The translations under genes and the position numbers were made by a program. The notes beneath the pieces were generated by a model. It was not told the origin of the DNA. It searched no databases and saw nothing but the letters and a program-made list of their open reading frames with translations. From an uncultured Bacteroidales bacterium (GTDB lineage: Bacteria; Bacteroidota; Bacteroidia; Bacteroidales; Bacteroidaceae), in assembly GCA_937916465.1 (NCBI GenBank), contig CALFTK010000030.1, forward strand, positions 28,321 to 92,320: a DNA stretch of 64,000 nucleotides, given 5' to 3'. Position 1 is the stretch's first letter. Each line of letters opens with the position of its first letter. This document shows, piece after piece, positions 16,796-26,806 of the stretch.

Positions 16796-16833
16796 ATAAA
16801 AAGAATCCACCCGCATGTTGAGCAAGTGGATTC
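16796..16833 (-). terminator. Intrinsic terminator after the gene at 16853
   Basis: An 8 bp stem GAATCCAC/GTGGATTC (16803-16810 with 16826-16833) is followed on the minus strand by a T-rich run. It ends the 16853-17590 gene and separates it from rsmD. Confidence 0.7.
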
Positions 16834-16852
16834 CAATATCTATTTATCTAAA

Positions 16853-17590
16853 TTATTCCCAGTTACCTGCGTTGTTGTTACCGCTGAATGCGTCACCCAC
16901 TTTCATACCGGGATAGCGTCCCAACTGTTCACGCTCGTCAATCAAGTTGATGATTTCCTGCTCGTTCAAACCATTCAAGTATGTTTTAAACAATGTTCTG
17001 GCTTCGAAAAGACTCATGAATGAACCTGACTTTGTTGAATCAAGACCAATTTCCATTTCAAACTGAGCACCATTTCCAAAAGGAACATAACGCAATGAAT
17101 CCGGATTGATTCTACCTTTATAGATTGAATCGTATAGGCTTACCCAAACAGTGTCACGGCTAAACAGGAAGTTTATAGTGCCATCTTCTGCTCTTGTAAC
17201 AAAACCTGCTTCAATAGCTTCATCCCATTTTGCTTTAGCTGTATATTTGTTCTTCGCTTCTTGAGCTTCTTTGTATAGGTTAAGAACTTTGGCTTCTGTC
17301 CAACCGTTTTCAAGCTGAGTGTCGTTCAATTCACCAACTTTGTTTACTACAGGAAGTTTACCTGTTTTTACAAATGCAATAAGTGAGTCGAAACTATCAG
17401 TGTAGTAACCACCATGCTGAGCATGATATTCAACCTGTGCAGAACGGATATCGATAAGTCTATTGATAACTTCGGTATCTCTGATAGTTTTTTCGCGTTC
17501 AAATTTGATAGGGCCCATAATGCTACCATAGAAAATGTAACCCAATCCCACTACGCAGAGTGCTAGAAGAATGTTGATAACTTTTTTCAT
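16853..17590 (-). CDS. Membrane-anchored protein of unknown function
   Basis: 245 residues. One N-terminal hydrophobic segment (INILLALCVVGLGYIFYG) serves as signal anchor, leaving the rest outside the cytoplasm. A helical region follows (IRDTEVINRLIDIRSAQVEY, then HAQHGGYYTDSFDSLIAFV), which recalls the layout of pilin-like proteins with a long first helix. Another helical section has many Lys/Glu residues. I recall similar proteins beside rsmD and the RecD-like helicase in Bacteroides, but no known function. A resemblance to a type II/IV pseudopilin is only a suspicion, because the prepilin cleavage motif is absent. Confidence 0.65.
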   Translation of the reverse strand: MKKVINILLALCVVGLGYIFYGSIMGPIKFEREKTIRDTEVINRLIDIRSAQVEYHAQHGGYYTDSFDSLIAFVKTGKLPVVNKVGELNDTQLENGWTEAKVLNLYKEAQEAKNKYTAKAKWDEAIEAGFVTRAEDGTINFLFSRDTVWVSLYDSIYKGRINPDSLRYVPFGNGAQFEMEIGLDSTKSGSFMSLFEARTLFKTYLNGLNEQEIINLIDEREQLGRYPGMKVGDAFSGNNNAGNWE

Positions 17591-17684
17591 TATATGATGA
17601 TTAATTGATTAATTTCGTCCCGCAAAAATAAAACAAATATCCGTATAACACTACTAATTTTAATAAATTTTGCTTTTCAAGTAG

Positions 17685-19142
17685 ATGATTATAGAGAAAA
17701 TAACCAATAAAATAGTAGATTTATATCCGTATGCACCAACAGATGAGCAGATGAATCTGATGGAGCAGCTCTCTTTTTTTGTGGTTAACCCAAATTCTAA
17801 AAAGCTGTTTGTCCTAAAAGGATATGCCGGAACAGGAAAAACCACTGTGGTTGCAACGCTTGTTAAAGCACTTAGACAGATGAAACTTAAAACGGTTCTG
17901 ATGGCACCTACCGGTAGGGCGGCAAAGGTCTTTTCTCAATATTCGGGATATACCGCATATACCATCCATAAAAAGATTTATCGTCAGAAATCAATTACCG
18001 ACAATACGTCATTTCAGCTTAACAGGAATAGCTACGAAGATACACTTTTTATTGTAGATGAATCGTCCATGATTTCAAATCAGGGGTTGTCAGGTAATAT
18101 GTTCGGAACCGGTCGCCTGCTAGATGATCTTATCACTTTTGTATATTCGTCAAAAGGTTGTTCTTTGTTGTTGCTGGGCGATACGGCTCAGTTACCGCCG
18201 GTTGGTGAATCGGAAAGCCCGGCATTGATAGAAAAAGAGTTGGCAAGTTACGGTTTGGATATTAATTCGTTCCTGCTTAAAACAGTGATGCGCCAGACTT
18301 ATAGTTCCGGAATACTCTATAATGCCACTGTCATAAGAAATATGTTGCCTGAAAGGGTTGAATTGCCTGTAGAGATATTGTCGGGTTATAAATTTAAAAT
18401 TTCCGGTTTTTCTGATGTAGTAAGAATAGGTGGACAGGACCTTATAGAGACTATAAGCAATTGTTACAGTAAAGATGGAATAGATGAAACTATTGTGTTG
18501 TGCCGTTCCAATAAACGAGCTATAATTTACAATAACGGAATAAGGAATACCATTTTAGATAGAGAAGATGAACTGAATAAAGGTGAACATTTGATGATAG
18601 TGAAAAATAACTATTATTGGACAGAACATCTTGCGCCCGAAGATAGGGATTCCTATTTGGAATATCCTTCATTTATTGCTAATGGCGATGTGGCAGTTGT
18701 ACAACGTATAAGACGTTCTACCGAATTGTATGGTTTCCGTTATGTGAATGTTACGCTTACATTCCCCGATTATGACGATATAGAGATGGATGTTACACTT
18801 ATGTTGGATACCCTGCATAGTGAATCGCCATCATTAACGGCTCAGGAAAATGAGAAGCTGTTTAGCAATGTTATGGAAGATTATATACATATTCGTTCTA
18901 AAAAAGAGCGAATGAAACAGATGCGCGAAAATATGTATTATAATGCCATTCAGGTGAAATATGCATACGCAATAACATGTCACAAAGCTCAAGGTGGACA
19001 GTGGAAAAATGTCTTTATTGACCAGGGATTTGTTCCTGATGGTGGTAGAAATGCCGATTACGCACGTTGGCTTTATACTGCTTTAACCAGAGCTACCGAA
19101 ACTGTCTATTTGGTGAATTGGCCCGAAAAGGAGATAGAGTAG
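17685..19142 (+). CDS. RecD-like ATP-dependent DNA helicase (superfamily 1)
   Basis: 485 residues. Walker A is GYAGTGKTT at residues 46-54; motif II is FIVDESSMIS. The LLGDTAQLPPVGESESPAL segment (motif III) and the C-terminal UvrD_C_2-type block (AYAITCHKAQGGQWKNVFID, then RWLYTALTRA) are all present. This is the short RecD2/exonuclease V alpha-like helicase common in Bacteroidetes, thought to unwind DNA 5'-3' during repair or recombination. Accessory domains of full RecD2 (the long N-terminus) are absent, as usual in this group. It is divergent from the membrane-anchored gene, with a 94 base gap. Confidence 0.88.
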   Translation: MIIEKITNKIVDLYPYAPTDEQMNLMEQLSFFVVNPNSKKLFVLKGYAGTGKTTVVATLVKALRQMKLKTVLMAPTGRAAKVFSQYSGYTAYTIHKKIYRQKSITDNTSFQLNRNSYEDTLFIVDESSMISNQGLSGNMFGTGRLLDDLITFVYSSKGCSLLLLGDTAQLPPVGESESPALIEKELASYGLDINSFLLKTVMRQTYSSGILYNATVIRNMLPERVELPVEILSGYKFKISGFSDVVRIGGQDLIETISNCYSKDGIDETIVLCRSNKRAIIYNNGIRNTILDREDELNKGEHLMIVKNNYYWTEHLAPEDRDSYLEYPSFIANGDVAVVQRIRRSTELYGFRYVNVTLTFPDYDDIEMDVTLMLDTLHSESPSLTAQENEKLFSNVMEDYIHIRSKKERMKQMRENMYYNAIQVKYAYAITCHKAQGGQWKNVFIDQGFVPDGGRNADYARWLYTALTRATETVYLVNWPEKEIE

Positions 19143-19154
19143 GGTGGTTCAACC

Positions 19155-19198
19155 CATAAAAAACAGATAACGCCGAAATACCAAATTCCGACGTTATC
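19155..19198 (-). terminator. Intrinsic terminator of alaS
   Basis: A 14 bp imperfect stem (19166-19179 with 19185-19198, loop ACCAA) is followed on the minus strand by TGTTTTTTATGG. It lies 30 bases past the alaS stop. The T-run exists only on the minus strand. Confidence 0.7.
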
Positions 19199-19228
19199 CT
19201 TCCATAAAAAAACTCTATCGTTCTACAA

Positions 19229-21835
19229 TTAATTGATCTTTTCTATTATTGAATCTACAGCCTGCTGCAGTCCGTCTTTGTTTTTACCACCGGCTGTAGC
19301 ATAGTGTGCTTGTCCGCCGCCACCACCTTGTATCAGTTTAGCAGCTTCGCGAACCAACTGACCTGCATTGTATTGTTGTGTCAGGTCATCGCTTACGCTT
19401 ACTGTAAGCAGTGGCTTGTCTGCATCAACACTACCTATTGCTATAATCAGTTTTTCTGTTATTTCACCACGTAGCTGGAAAGCTAAGTCTCTTGCCACAT
19501 TAGCAGAAACAGGTAGAACTGCGCTAATAACTTTTATGTCGCCAATGCTCTTTATGCTGTCAGCAAGAGTCTTCTTTAGCTGAATGGTTTTCTCTTTCTG
19601 GAACTCTTCCAACTGTTTTTTAAGAGCGTTGTTTTCGTCTATAACCTTTTGAACTGATGCAGTAATGGCATTGCCCGGCAGTATGGCTTTTATTGATGAA
19701 ATTGTATCCTGAAGTTCTGTAACCATCTGCTCTACTGCTGCGCCTGTTATGGCTTCAATGCGTCGAACACCTGCTGCAATTGAACTTTCACTGATAATTT
19801 TTATCATTCCAATGTGACCGGTAGAAGATGCGTGTACACCACCGCAGAACTCTATGGATTGACCAAACTGAACTACGCGAACTCTATCGCCATATTTTTC
19901 TCCAAACAGAGCTATAGCTCCCATCTTTTTGGCCTCTTCCAATGGGGTATCTCTATGCTCTATCATAGGAATATCCTGACGTATTTGTGCATTTACTATC
20001 TCTTCTACTTTGCGTATCTCTTCGTCTGTAACTTTCTGGAAGTGTGAGAAGTCAAAGCGCAGACTATCCGGAGTAACCAATGAACCCTTCTGTTCAACGT
20101 GTGTACCTAACACCTCTCTTAAAGCTGCATCCAAAAGGTGGGTAGCTGTGTGGTTCGATTCGCAAGCGCGACGTTTTTCTGTATCTACGCAAGCCATCAT
20201 AGGGGCATCAAGATGTTCAGGCATCTTCTTTGCAATATGCAGTGCCAAACCATTCTCCTTTTTGGTGTCAAGAATCTCTATAGTTTCAAATTCGCTAACC
20301 AATACACCTGTATCGCCTACCTGACCACCCATCTCTGCATAGAATGGAGTCTTATCAAGTACAATCTGCCATATAGTTCCGTTTTTCTGTTTAACTGAAC
20401 GGTAACGGAGTATTGATGTTTCAAATTCTGTAAAGTCGTAACCTACAAATTCTGTTTCACCCTCTTTTACTACTATCCAGTCACCGTTTTCTACGGTTGC
20501 TGCATTGCGGGCACGTGCCTTCTGTTTCTCCATTTCGGTATTGAACTCATCAATGTTTACGTTCATTCCGTTTTCGCGAAGAATGAGTTCTGTCAAATCT
20601 AATGGGAATCCGTATGTGTCATAAAGAGTGAATGCACTTTTGCCGTTTATAGTGGTAGTACCATTCTCTTTAGCTTCTGCTATCACCTTGTCCAACAGTT
20701 TGATACCTGTTTCCAATGTACGCAAGAACGATTCTTCCTCTTCTATTATTACCTTCTCTATAAGTGTTTTTTGTGCATTCAGTTCAGGATATGCATCGCC
20801 CATATTATCAATCAGAACAGGAAGCAGTTTGTAAAGGAATGCCTCTTTCTGTTTTAGGAATGTATAGGCATATCTTACAGCACGACGTAGTATTCTGCGA
20901 ATTACATATCCGGCCTTTGCGTTTGATGGCAACTGACCATCTGTAATTGAGAATGCTATGGTACGGATATGGTCAGCAACTACACGCATTGCAATATCAA
21001 CCTGTTCGTCTTTGCCATACTCCAATGCGGTAAGTTCGCCAATTGTCTTAATTATTGGTTGGAAGACATCTGTGTCATAGTTTGATGTCTTTCCCTGCAG
21101 GGTACGTACCAAACGTTCAAATCCCATGCCTGTATCAATAACCTTTGCAGGCAGTGGTTCAAGTGAATGGTCGGCCTTTCTGTTGTATTGCATAAATACC
21201 AGGTTCCAGATTTCAATTACCTGTGGATGATCTTTGTTTACTAACTGATTGCCCGGTATTGCTGCTTTTTCAGCTTCCGATCTGGAATCTATATGTATTT
21301 CGGAACAGGGACCGCAAGGACCTGTATCGCCCATCTCCCAGAAATTATCGTGTTTATTACCGTTTAGAATATGATCTTTTGGAAGGAATTGTTCCCAAAT
21401 GGCAGCAGCTTCGTTGTCGCGTTCCAATCCCTCTTCTGCACTACCTTCAAATACTGTGGCATAAAGATTCTTTGGGTCTATTTTCAGAACATCTACTAAA
21501 TATTCCCAAGCCCATTCAATGGCCTCTTTCTTAAAGTAATCTCCAAAAGACCAGTTGCCCAACATTTCAAACATAGTGTGGTGGTATGTGTCATGTCCAA
21601 CCTCTTCCAAATCGTTGTGCTTACCGCTTACTCTCAGACATTTTTGTGAATCGGCAACGCGTTTGCTTTTGGCGGGTGCATTACCCAAAATAATATCTTT
21701 GAACTGGTTCATACCTGCATTGGTGAACATCAGTGTAGGGTCATCCTTAACTACCATTGGAGCAGATGGAACTATAAGATGTTCCTTGCTCTTGAAAAAC
21801 TGTTTATAAGATTCGCGAATCTCTTTTGCTGTCAT
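19229..21835 (-). CDS. alaS: Alanyl-tRNA synthetase
   Basis: About 868 residues from the ATG at 21835 ([14 protein letters not shown]); ATGs at 21838 and 21853 are alternatives. Class II catalytic core with [17 protein letters not shown] and LVFMQYNR. The editing domain carries [11 protein letters not shown] (HxxxH zinc ligands) and [13 protein letters not shown]. The C-terminal C-Ala/DHHA1 domain has the glycine-rich [14 protein letters not shown]. It charges tRNA-Ala and clears Ser/Gly mischarging. Full length for the family. Divergent from the M23 peptidase gene across about 100 bases. Confidence 0.97.
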   Translation of the reverse strand: MTAKEIRESYKQFFKSKEHLIVPSAPMVVKDDPTLMFTNAGMNQFKDIILGNAPAKSKRVADSQKCLRVSGKHNDLEEVGHDTYHHTMFEMLGNWSFGDYFKKEAIEWAWEYLVDVLKIDPKNLYATVFEGSAEEGLERDNEAAAIWEQFLPKDHILNGNKHDNFWEMGDTGPCGPCSEIHIDSRSEAEKAAIPGNQLVNKDHPQVIEIWNLVFMQYNRKADHSLEPLPAKVIDTGMGFERLVRTLQGKTSNYDTDVFQPIIKTIGELTALEYGKDEQVDIAMRVVADHIRTIAFSITDGQLPSNAKAGYVIRRILRRAVRYAYTFLKQKEAFLYKLLPVLIDNMGDAYPELNAQKTLIEKVIIEEEESFLRTLETGIKLLDKVIAEAKENGTTTINGKSAFTLYDTYGFPLDLTELILRENGMNVNIDEFNTEMEKQKARARNAATVENGDWIVVKEGETEFVGYDFTEFETSILRYRSVKQKNGTIWQIVLDKTPFYAEMGGQVGDTGVLVSEFETIEILDTKKENGLALHIAKKMPEHLDAPMMACVDTEKRRACESNHTATHLLDAALREVLGTHVEQKGSLVTPDSLRFDFSHFQKVTDEEIRKVEEIVNAQIRQDIPMIEHRDTPLEEAKKMGAIALFGEKYGDRVRVVQFGQSIEFCGGVHASSTGHIGMIKIISESSIAAGVRRIEAITGAAVEQMVTELQDTISSIKAILPGNAITASVQKVIDENNALKKQLEEFQKEKTIQLKKTLADSIKSIGDIKVISAVLPVSANVARDLAFQLRGEITEKLIIAIGSVDADKPLLTVSVSDDLTQQYNAGQLVREAAKLIQGGGGGQAHYATAGGKNKDGLQQAVDSIIEKIN

Positions 21836-21883
21836 CATAACTGATATATTCAATAAACGTTTATTAGCATATAAATATTACCG

Positions 21884-21917
21884 TTTGCAAAGATACTACT
21901 TTTTTTTGCTACATTTG
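21884..21917 (+). promoter_or_regulatory. Promoter of the M23 peptidase gene
   Basis: TTTG at 21884-21887 and TACATTTG at 21910-21917, spacer 22 bases, 21 bases before the chosen ATG at 21939. Its position supports this start over an upstream one at 21885. Confidence 0.6.
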
Positions 21918-21938
21918 CACAGAAGTATCTATTCGTAT

Positions 21939-22907
21939 ATGAGAAAAGTTTATTATCAATACGATTCCAAGAAAAGGGTGTACCATAGGGTGTTCCCTAC
22001 TGTTAAGCAGAAAATCTTGACATATTTATCAAGATTGTTCTTCTCTATCCTATTGGGAGGTCTCTTTTTTTTGATATACTTTTTTTCCATCAAGACCCCA
22101 TCTGCCATAGAGCTTGCTGAAGAGAATTCAAAGTTGCTGTCTCAATATAAGGTGCTTTCAAAGAAGGTTGATGATTTGATTCTGGTGTTGAGCGATATTG
22201 AGCAGCGTGACGATAATCTGTATAGAGTACTGTTGGAGGCGGAACCTTTGTCATCGGAATCCAGAACTGTCAGTTACAATGGTACAAACCGTTATGAAGA
22301 GCTGATAAATATGCCGAATTCCGAACTTATAGTCAATACGGCTCAGAAAATAGATCTGTTGGAGCGTAAATTGTATGTTCAGACCCGTTCCTTTAACGAA
22401 GTGGTTGAATTTACACGCGAACAAGAGACAAGAATAAAATCTATCCCTGCCATTCAACCGGTTGCAAATAAAGATTTGAAACGTACTGCATCCGGTTATG
22501 GATATCGTACTGACCCTATATATCATGTGCGTAAATTCCATTATGGTATGGACTTTGCCTGTGATACAGGTACGCCGGTCTATGCAACTGCCGATGGTGT
22601 GGTTAAATATGCAAGGTGGAAGACGGCATTTGGTAATCTTATAGAGATAGACCACGGGTATGGATATGTAACCAGATATGCTCATCTTAGCAAAATGCTG
22701 GTAAAGCAGGGACAGAAGGTGGTTCGAGGCGAAGAGATAGCGAAGGCAGGTTCTACAGGTAAAAGTACCGGTCCGCATCTGCATTATGAGGTTCTGGTAA
22801 ATGGTAAAAATGTGAATCCTGTTAACTACTACTTTATGGATCTGGATGCAGACCAGTATGAACAGATGATTCAGATGGCTGAAAACCATGGTAAAGTTTT
22901 TGATTGA
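21939..22907 (+). CDS. M23 family metallopeptidase (cell-wall endopeptidase)
   Basis: 322 residues from the ATG at 21939 (MRKVYYQYDSKKRVYHRVFP). One transmembrane segment at about residues 32-50 (LFFSILLGGLFFLIYFF) is followed by a coiled coil (residues 55-90). The C-terminal LytM/M23 domain has zinc ligands HYGMDFACD (HxxxD) and GPHLHYEV (HxH), so it should be active. It cleaves peptidoglycan cross-links in the periplasm, probably during growth or division. The downstream regulator gene starts 8 bases later, or overlaps by a few bases if its upper ATG is used, so the two are co-transcribed. Confidence 0.9.
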   Translation: MRKVYYQYDSKKRVYHRVFPTVKQKILTYLSRLFFSILLGGLFFLIYFFSIKTPSAIELAEENSKLLSQYKVLSKKVDDLILVLSDIEQRDDNLYRVLLEAEPLSSESRTVSYNGTNRYEELINMPNSELIVNTAQKIDLLERKLYVQTRSFNEVVEFTREQETRIKSIPAIQPVANKDLKRTASGYGYRTDPIYHVRKFHYGMDFACDTGTPVYATADGVVKYARWKTAFGNLIEIDHGYGYVTRYAHLSKMLVKQGQKVVRGEEIAKAGSTGKSTGPHLHYEVLVNGKNVNPVNYYFMDLDADQYEQMIQMAENHGKVFD

Positions 22908-22915
22908 TAAAGATT

Positions 22916-23281
22916 ATGGCATACAATCCAAATAAAGAACTTAAGAAATACTACTCAATAAAAGAGGTTGCCGATAAAGTTGGAGTACCGGAAACCACAT
23001 TGCGTTATTGGGAAAAAGAATTTAAGGAACTCTCTCCTAAAAAGAGCTCCAAAGGTGTACGTCAATATACGGTTAAGGATATTGAACTGGTAGAACTTAT
23101 ATCTTTTCTGGTTAAAGACCAAGGGCTTACAATCAGTGGCGCCAAGACACGACTGAAAGAGAATCCAAAGAAAACGGTCGATTTGCACGATATTGTCTCC
23201 CGATTGCAGTCTATCAGAGCCGAATTAATGGAAATAAGTAACGAACTGAACGCTACTCCTCCTTGCGGAAAACCGTTTTAA
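22916..23281 (+). CDS. MerR family transcriptional regulator
   Basis: 121 residues from the ATG at 22916 (MAYNPNKELKKYYSIKEVAD). The MerR helix-turn-helix and wing are clear: YYSIKEVADKVGVPETTLRYWEKE, then RQYTVKDIELVELISFLV. There is a short helical tail and no effector domain. Such short MerR proteins next to the M23 peptidase are common in Bacteroidetes; target unknown. Its last 29 bases overlap the 3' end of relA/spoT on the other strand. Its C-terminal residues are therefore encoded opposite the synthetase's. Confidence 0.87.
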   Translation: MAYNPNKELKKYYSIKEVADKVGVPETTLRYWEKEFKELSPKKSSKGVRQYTVKDIELVELISFLVKDQGLTISGAKTRLKENPKKTVDLHDIVSRLQSIRAELMEISNELNATPPCGKPF

Positions 23282-25502
23282 TGTTGGCTATTTTCTTTAT
23301 GCCTTTCTTTATGTTCTCCAGTTCGTCAAGGCTGTGAACTAATACAATTATTGTACCTTCAAATAGTCCGCCATTTGATTCTAATGTCAACTTTTTAATG
23401 TTGGCATTCATTTTTTGTGATATAACCTCTGTCACTCTACCCAATATGCCTATGTTGTCAACACCTTTCATATATATAGATACAGGGAAGAGACTGCTTT
23501 CAGTATGCCATTCGACAGTCATAATTCTGTTTCCTACAGTCGATTTAAGTTTGTTGGCTTTTTCGCATTTGCGTTGGTGTATTGTAATAGAGCCATCTTT
23601 TTCGGCAAAAGCCAATACACTATCTCCCGGAACAGGATGACAACAATCAGCCAATTTGTAGTTGTGAAGATCCTGATCGGTTATCACCAAAGTCTTCTTG
23701 ACATCTATTTTCTTTATGTCATTGCTGTCGTGATCTTCTTCAATGGACTTATTATCCTTCTTCTTAGTTGAAAAAGAGAACTTGAAACGGTTATACCAAT
23801 TGCTGCTTTCACCTTTTATAATAGACCTGTCTGCATCGCCAAGAATAATTTTTTTCTGTCCTATGGCTATCATCAGTTCCTCTTTTGATTTTACGTCATG
23901 GTGTTTGCAGAGTCTCTCTATCTTGCCACTGTCTGCATCCAATTCTTCTTTATGCAGGAATTCATTAAACAGAGCTTCGCCAAATTTCCTGTATTCACGC
24001 TCTTCTTTCCTAAGAATTGCTTTAATCTGTCCTTTTGCTTTTGCAGTGGTAACAATATCTAACCATTCCGGTCCTACTTTGTTGCTTTTTGAAGTGATAA
24101 TCTCTATCTGGTCTCCGCTCTTTAGCTCATAATTTATGGCTTCTAACTTCTGGTTTACCTTTGCTCCTATGCAGTGAGTACCCATAAATGAATGAATAGT
24201 AAAAGCAAAGTCAAGGACGGTGCTGCCCTGAGGCATCATACGCAGTTCACCCTTTGGAGTAAACACAAAGATTTCCGATGAATAGAGATTAAGTTTGATT
24301 GTATCCAGAAAATCCATTGAATCGGGTTGTGGATCTTCCAAAATCTCTTTGATGGTCTCTAACCATTTGTTTAGTTCGTTTTCATCTTCGTCGTAAGAAC
24401 TGGTGCCAGATTTGTATTTCCAGTGCGCTGCAATGCCCTGTTCGGCTATATCGTCCATTCTGGTACTTCTTATCTGTACCTCTACCCATTGTCCTCTACT
24501 GCTCATCAATGTGGTGTGAAGTGCCTGATAACCATTTGCCTTAGGTTGTGTAACCCAGTCTCTAAGTCTGTCAGGATGGGCCTTGTATATTTCCGAAAGC
24601 ATTAAGTAAATATTGAAACATTCACTTAATTCAACATCTTCAGTAGGTGGTTCGTATATGATTCTTACTGCCAGAATATCGTAAACTTCTTCGAATGATA
24701 GATTTCTTGCATTCATTTTTCTCCATATAGAATATGGGGTTTTAATTCTGCCCATTATTCTATAGCGGATTCCCATTTGTTGTAATTTTTCGTTTATGGG
24801 TAAAATGAAATCTTTATAGGCATTGTTCAACTCTTCTCTTGAAAATGCCAGTTTGTCCTTTATGGCACTATACTCTTTGGGGTGTTCAAATCTAAAACTT
24901 AAATCTTCAAGTTCCGATTTGATTTTGTTCAATCCTAATCTGTATGCCAAAGGAGCATACAAGTATAGTGTTTCGCCTGCTATCTTGTACTGCTTTCTGG
25001 GCAACATGTGCTCCAGAGTACGCATGTTATGCAGTCTGTCGGCTATCTTGATAAGTATTACGCGAATGTCGTCCGACATAGTAAGAAGCAGTTTCTTAAA
25101 GTTCTCTGCTTGTGCCGATGCTTTGTCTCCAAATATACCGCCTGCTATCTTTGTCAGTCCATCTACAATCTGAGCAATTTTTGGACCGAATACGTTTTTT
25201 ATGTCATCAATAGTATAATCGGTATCTTCTACCACGTCATGGAGAAGTGCAGAACAGATAGATGTAGAACCTAAACCAATTTCACTGCATACTATTTGGG
25301 CAACCGATAGCGGGTGCATAATATATGGTTCGCCTGAATGGCGTCTAACCCCTTTATGAGCCTGACGAGCAAAGTTAAATGCTTTGGTAATAATTTCAAC
25401 TTTCTTGCGATGTTTTGTCTGCAAGTAGCAATCTATAAGATGATTGAATGCTTCGTCAATCAATCTCTCTTCGTCAGCCGAAAATAGTTTCTCTTCATTC
25501 AT
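23253..25502 (-). CDS. Bifunctional (p)ppGpp synthetase/hydrolase, RelA/SpoT family
   Basis: 749 residues, the usual length of long RSH proteins. Order: HD hydrolase domain (HPLSVAQIVCSEIG, ALLHDVVEDTDY, both metal motifs intact), synthetase domain (GRIKTPYSIWRKM, YQALHTTLM, VEVQIRSTRMD), TGS domain (FTPKGELRMMPQGSTVLDFA), helical part and C-terminal ACT domain (MNANIKKLTLESNGG). It makes and degrades the alarmone of the stringent response. Last gene of a minus-strand group parA-parB-DUF5683-mltD-this gene. Its 3' end overlaps the MerR gene by 29 bases. Confidence 0.95.
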   Translation of the reverse strand: MNEEKLFSADEERLIDEAFNHLIDCYLQTKHRKKVEIITKAFNFARQAHKGVRRHSGEPYIMHPLSVAQIVCSEIGLGSTSICSALLHDVVEDTDYTIDDIKNVFGPKIAQIVDGLTKIAGGIFGDKASAQAENFKKLLLTMSDDIRVILIKIADRLHNMRTLEHMLPRKQYKIAGETLYLYAPLAYRLGLNKIKSELEDLSFRFEHPKEYSAIKDKLAFSREELNNAYKDFILPINEKLQQMGIRYRIMGRIKTPYSIWRKMNARNLSFEEVYDILAVRIIYEPPTEDVELSECFNIYLMLSEIYKAHPDRLRDWVTQPKANGYQALHTTLMSSRGQWVEVQIRSTRMDDIAEQGIAAHWKYKSGTSSYDEDENELNKWLETIKEILEDPQPDSMDFLDTIKLNLYSSEIFVFTPKGELRMMPQGSTVLDFAFTIHSFMGTHCIGAKVNQKLEAINYELKSGDQIEIITSKSNKVGPEWLDIVTTAKAKGQIKAILRKEEREYRKFGEALFNEFLHKEELDADSGKIERLCKHHDVKSKEELMIAIGQKKIILGDADRSIIKGESSNWYNRFKFSFSTKKKDNKSIEEDHDSNDIKKIDVKKTLVITDQDLHNYKLADCCHPVPGDSVLAFAEKDGSITIHQRKCEKANKLKSTVGNRIMTVEWHTESSLFPVSIYMKGVDNIGILGRVTEVISQKMNANIKKLTLESNGGLFEGTIIVLVHSLDELENIKKGIKKIANIKTVFRKEE

Positions 25503-25513
25503 ACCGATAAATA

Positions 25514-26788
25514 TTAACGATTATAAATTCTTAGAGTCTTTCCTGCGCGTATTCTATCACTGCTCAGGTTATTCCAGTTCTTTATATTTCTCACAGATGT
25601 GTGATATTTAACTGCAATGGAAGATAGTGTTTCACCCTCTTTAATGCGATGAACGACGTATGTGTTGCGGTTTTTCATATCATCGTCTATGTAGGCAAGC
25701 TTACTCTTTGGGAATAGTTCTTCCTTTCTATGTTCATACAGAGAATCACCGGCTTCAACTATAGGTCTGATATGTTCTAAAGGCAATCTCAGAGTATATG
25801 TTTTATATGCTCCGGGAATGACATCGGTAAGGTATTGTGGATTTAAAGCTTTTAATTCATCTTTATCAATTCCGCAAAAATCTATTATCTGTTGAAAGTG
25901 AAGATTTTTGTTTATATGAATTGTGTCGGTTATGTCGGGTTGCGAAGTGGCCATTGCACAGATTCCATGCTCTTTGTGATATGTCATGGCATAGTTGACC
26001 GCTACGAATGCCGGCATATATCCTCTGGTTTCGTTTGGCAGATATGGATACAAATCCCAAAAGTTCTTTTTTCCTCCGGAACGAATTATAGCTTTGTTTA
26101 CATTTCCGGGACCGCAGTTGTATGCAGCTATTGCAAGACTCCAGTCACCGAACATATTGTACAGATCTTTTAAGTGTCTGGCTGCTGCATCGCTACATTT
26201 TTCTATATCATATCTGTCATCGACCAAACTATTTACATAAAGACCGTATGTGCGTCCGGTGCTGTAAATGAACTGCCATAACCCTGCAGCTCCCATTCTG
26301 GAATAGGCTTTAGGTTTTAGTGCCGATTCTATTATAGGAAGGTACTTTAGTTCTATGGGAACGCCGTATCTGTTCAGAGCATTTACAAAGGTCTCTTCGT
26401 AGATGTTCATCATGGAGAGACAATACGATATTATGGTTTTGTTTCTACCGGTATATGCATCTATGGACTGACGAGTCAAATAGTTATATGGCATTTCAAC
26501 TATGGTAGGCAGACTACTTAAACGTTCTGCATATATGGTGTCATTGAACTTTACTGTTGTAGCCCCTGTTATACATGTTGAATCATATATTATGTATTTG
26601 CGTGCATACCAGTCATTTAACAAGCTGTCTATTCCAATGTAGTAACTTTCGGGTAAACAGATGGTTGTGTCGGTTGGCGTGGTTTGAACGGAATCAGAAA
26701 CAGTTATTGTATCCAATTGCGCCCTTGCTCCTGTTGCAGACATGAGCAGTAAAACAAAAATATATAATCGTCCTATAAATCTATTCAT
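25514..26788 (-). CDS. Lytic transglycosylase with LysM domain (MltD-like)
   Basis: 424 residues from the ATG at 26788. A longer frame starts only at a TTG. A signal peptide (ending GARAQ) is followed by an SLT-type catalytic domain with IESALKPKAYSRMGAAGLWQ (Glu is the catalytic acid), then GDWSLAIAAYNCGPGNV. A single C-terminal LysM (HRIKEGETLSSIAVKYHTS, SDRIRAGKTLRIY) binds peptidoglycan. It cleaves the glycan strand to 1,6-anhydroMurNAc in the periplasm. It sits 11 bases upstream of relA/spoT and 18 bases downstream of the DUF5683 gene in the same operon. Confidence 0.92.
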   Translation of the reverse strand: MNRFIGRLYIFVLLLMSATGARAQLDTITVSDSVQTTPTDTTICLPESYYIGIDSLLNDWYARKYIIYDSTCITGATTVKFNDTIYAERLSSLPTIVEMPYNYLTRQSIDAYTGRNKTIISYCLSMMNIYEETFVNALNRYGVPIELKYLPIIESALKPKAYSRMGAAGLWQFIYSTGRTYGLYVNSLVDDRYDIEKCSDAAARHLKDLYNMFGDWSLAIAAYNCGPGNVNKAIIRSGGKKNFWDLYPYLPNETRGYMPAFVAVNYAMTYHKEHGICAMATSQPDITDTIHINKNLHFQQIIDFCGIDKDELKALNPQYLTDVIPGAYKTYTLRLPLEHIRPIVEAGDSLYEHRKEELFPKSKLAYIDDDMKNRNTYVVHRIKEGETLSSIAVKYHTSVRNIKNWNNLSSDRIRAGKTLRIYNR

Positions 26789-26806
26789 AAATGCCAATAG
26801 CTGTTT

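Noticed and set aside
16781..16825. Upstream start for rsmD adding MLNMRVDSFYSYINN
   Set aside because: The added codons run through the terminator of the upstream gene; RsmD proteins normally begin at MRVISG.
22251..22889. 212-codon minus-strand frame inside the M23 peptidase gene
   Set aside because: Antisense shadow of a complete, motif-bearing enzyme.
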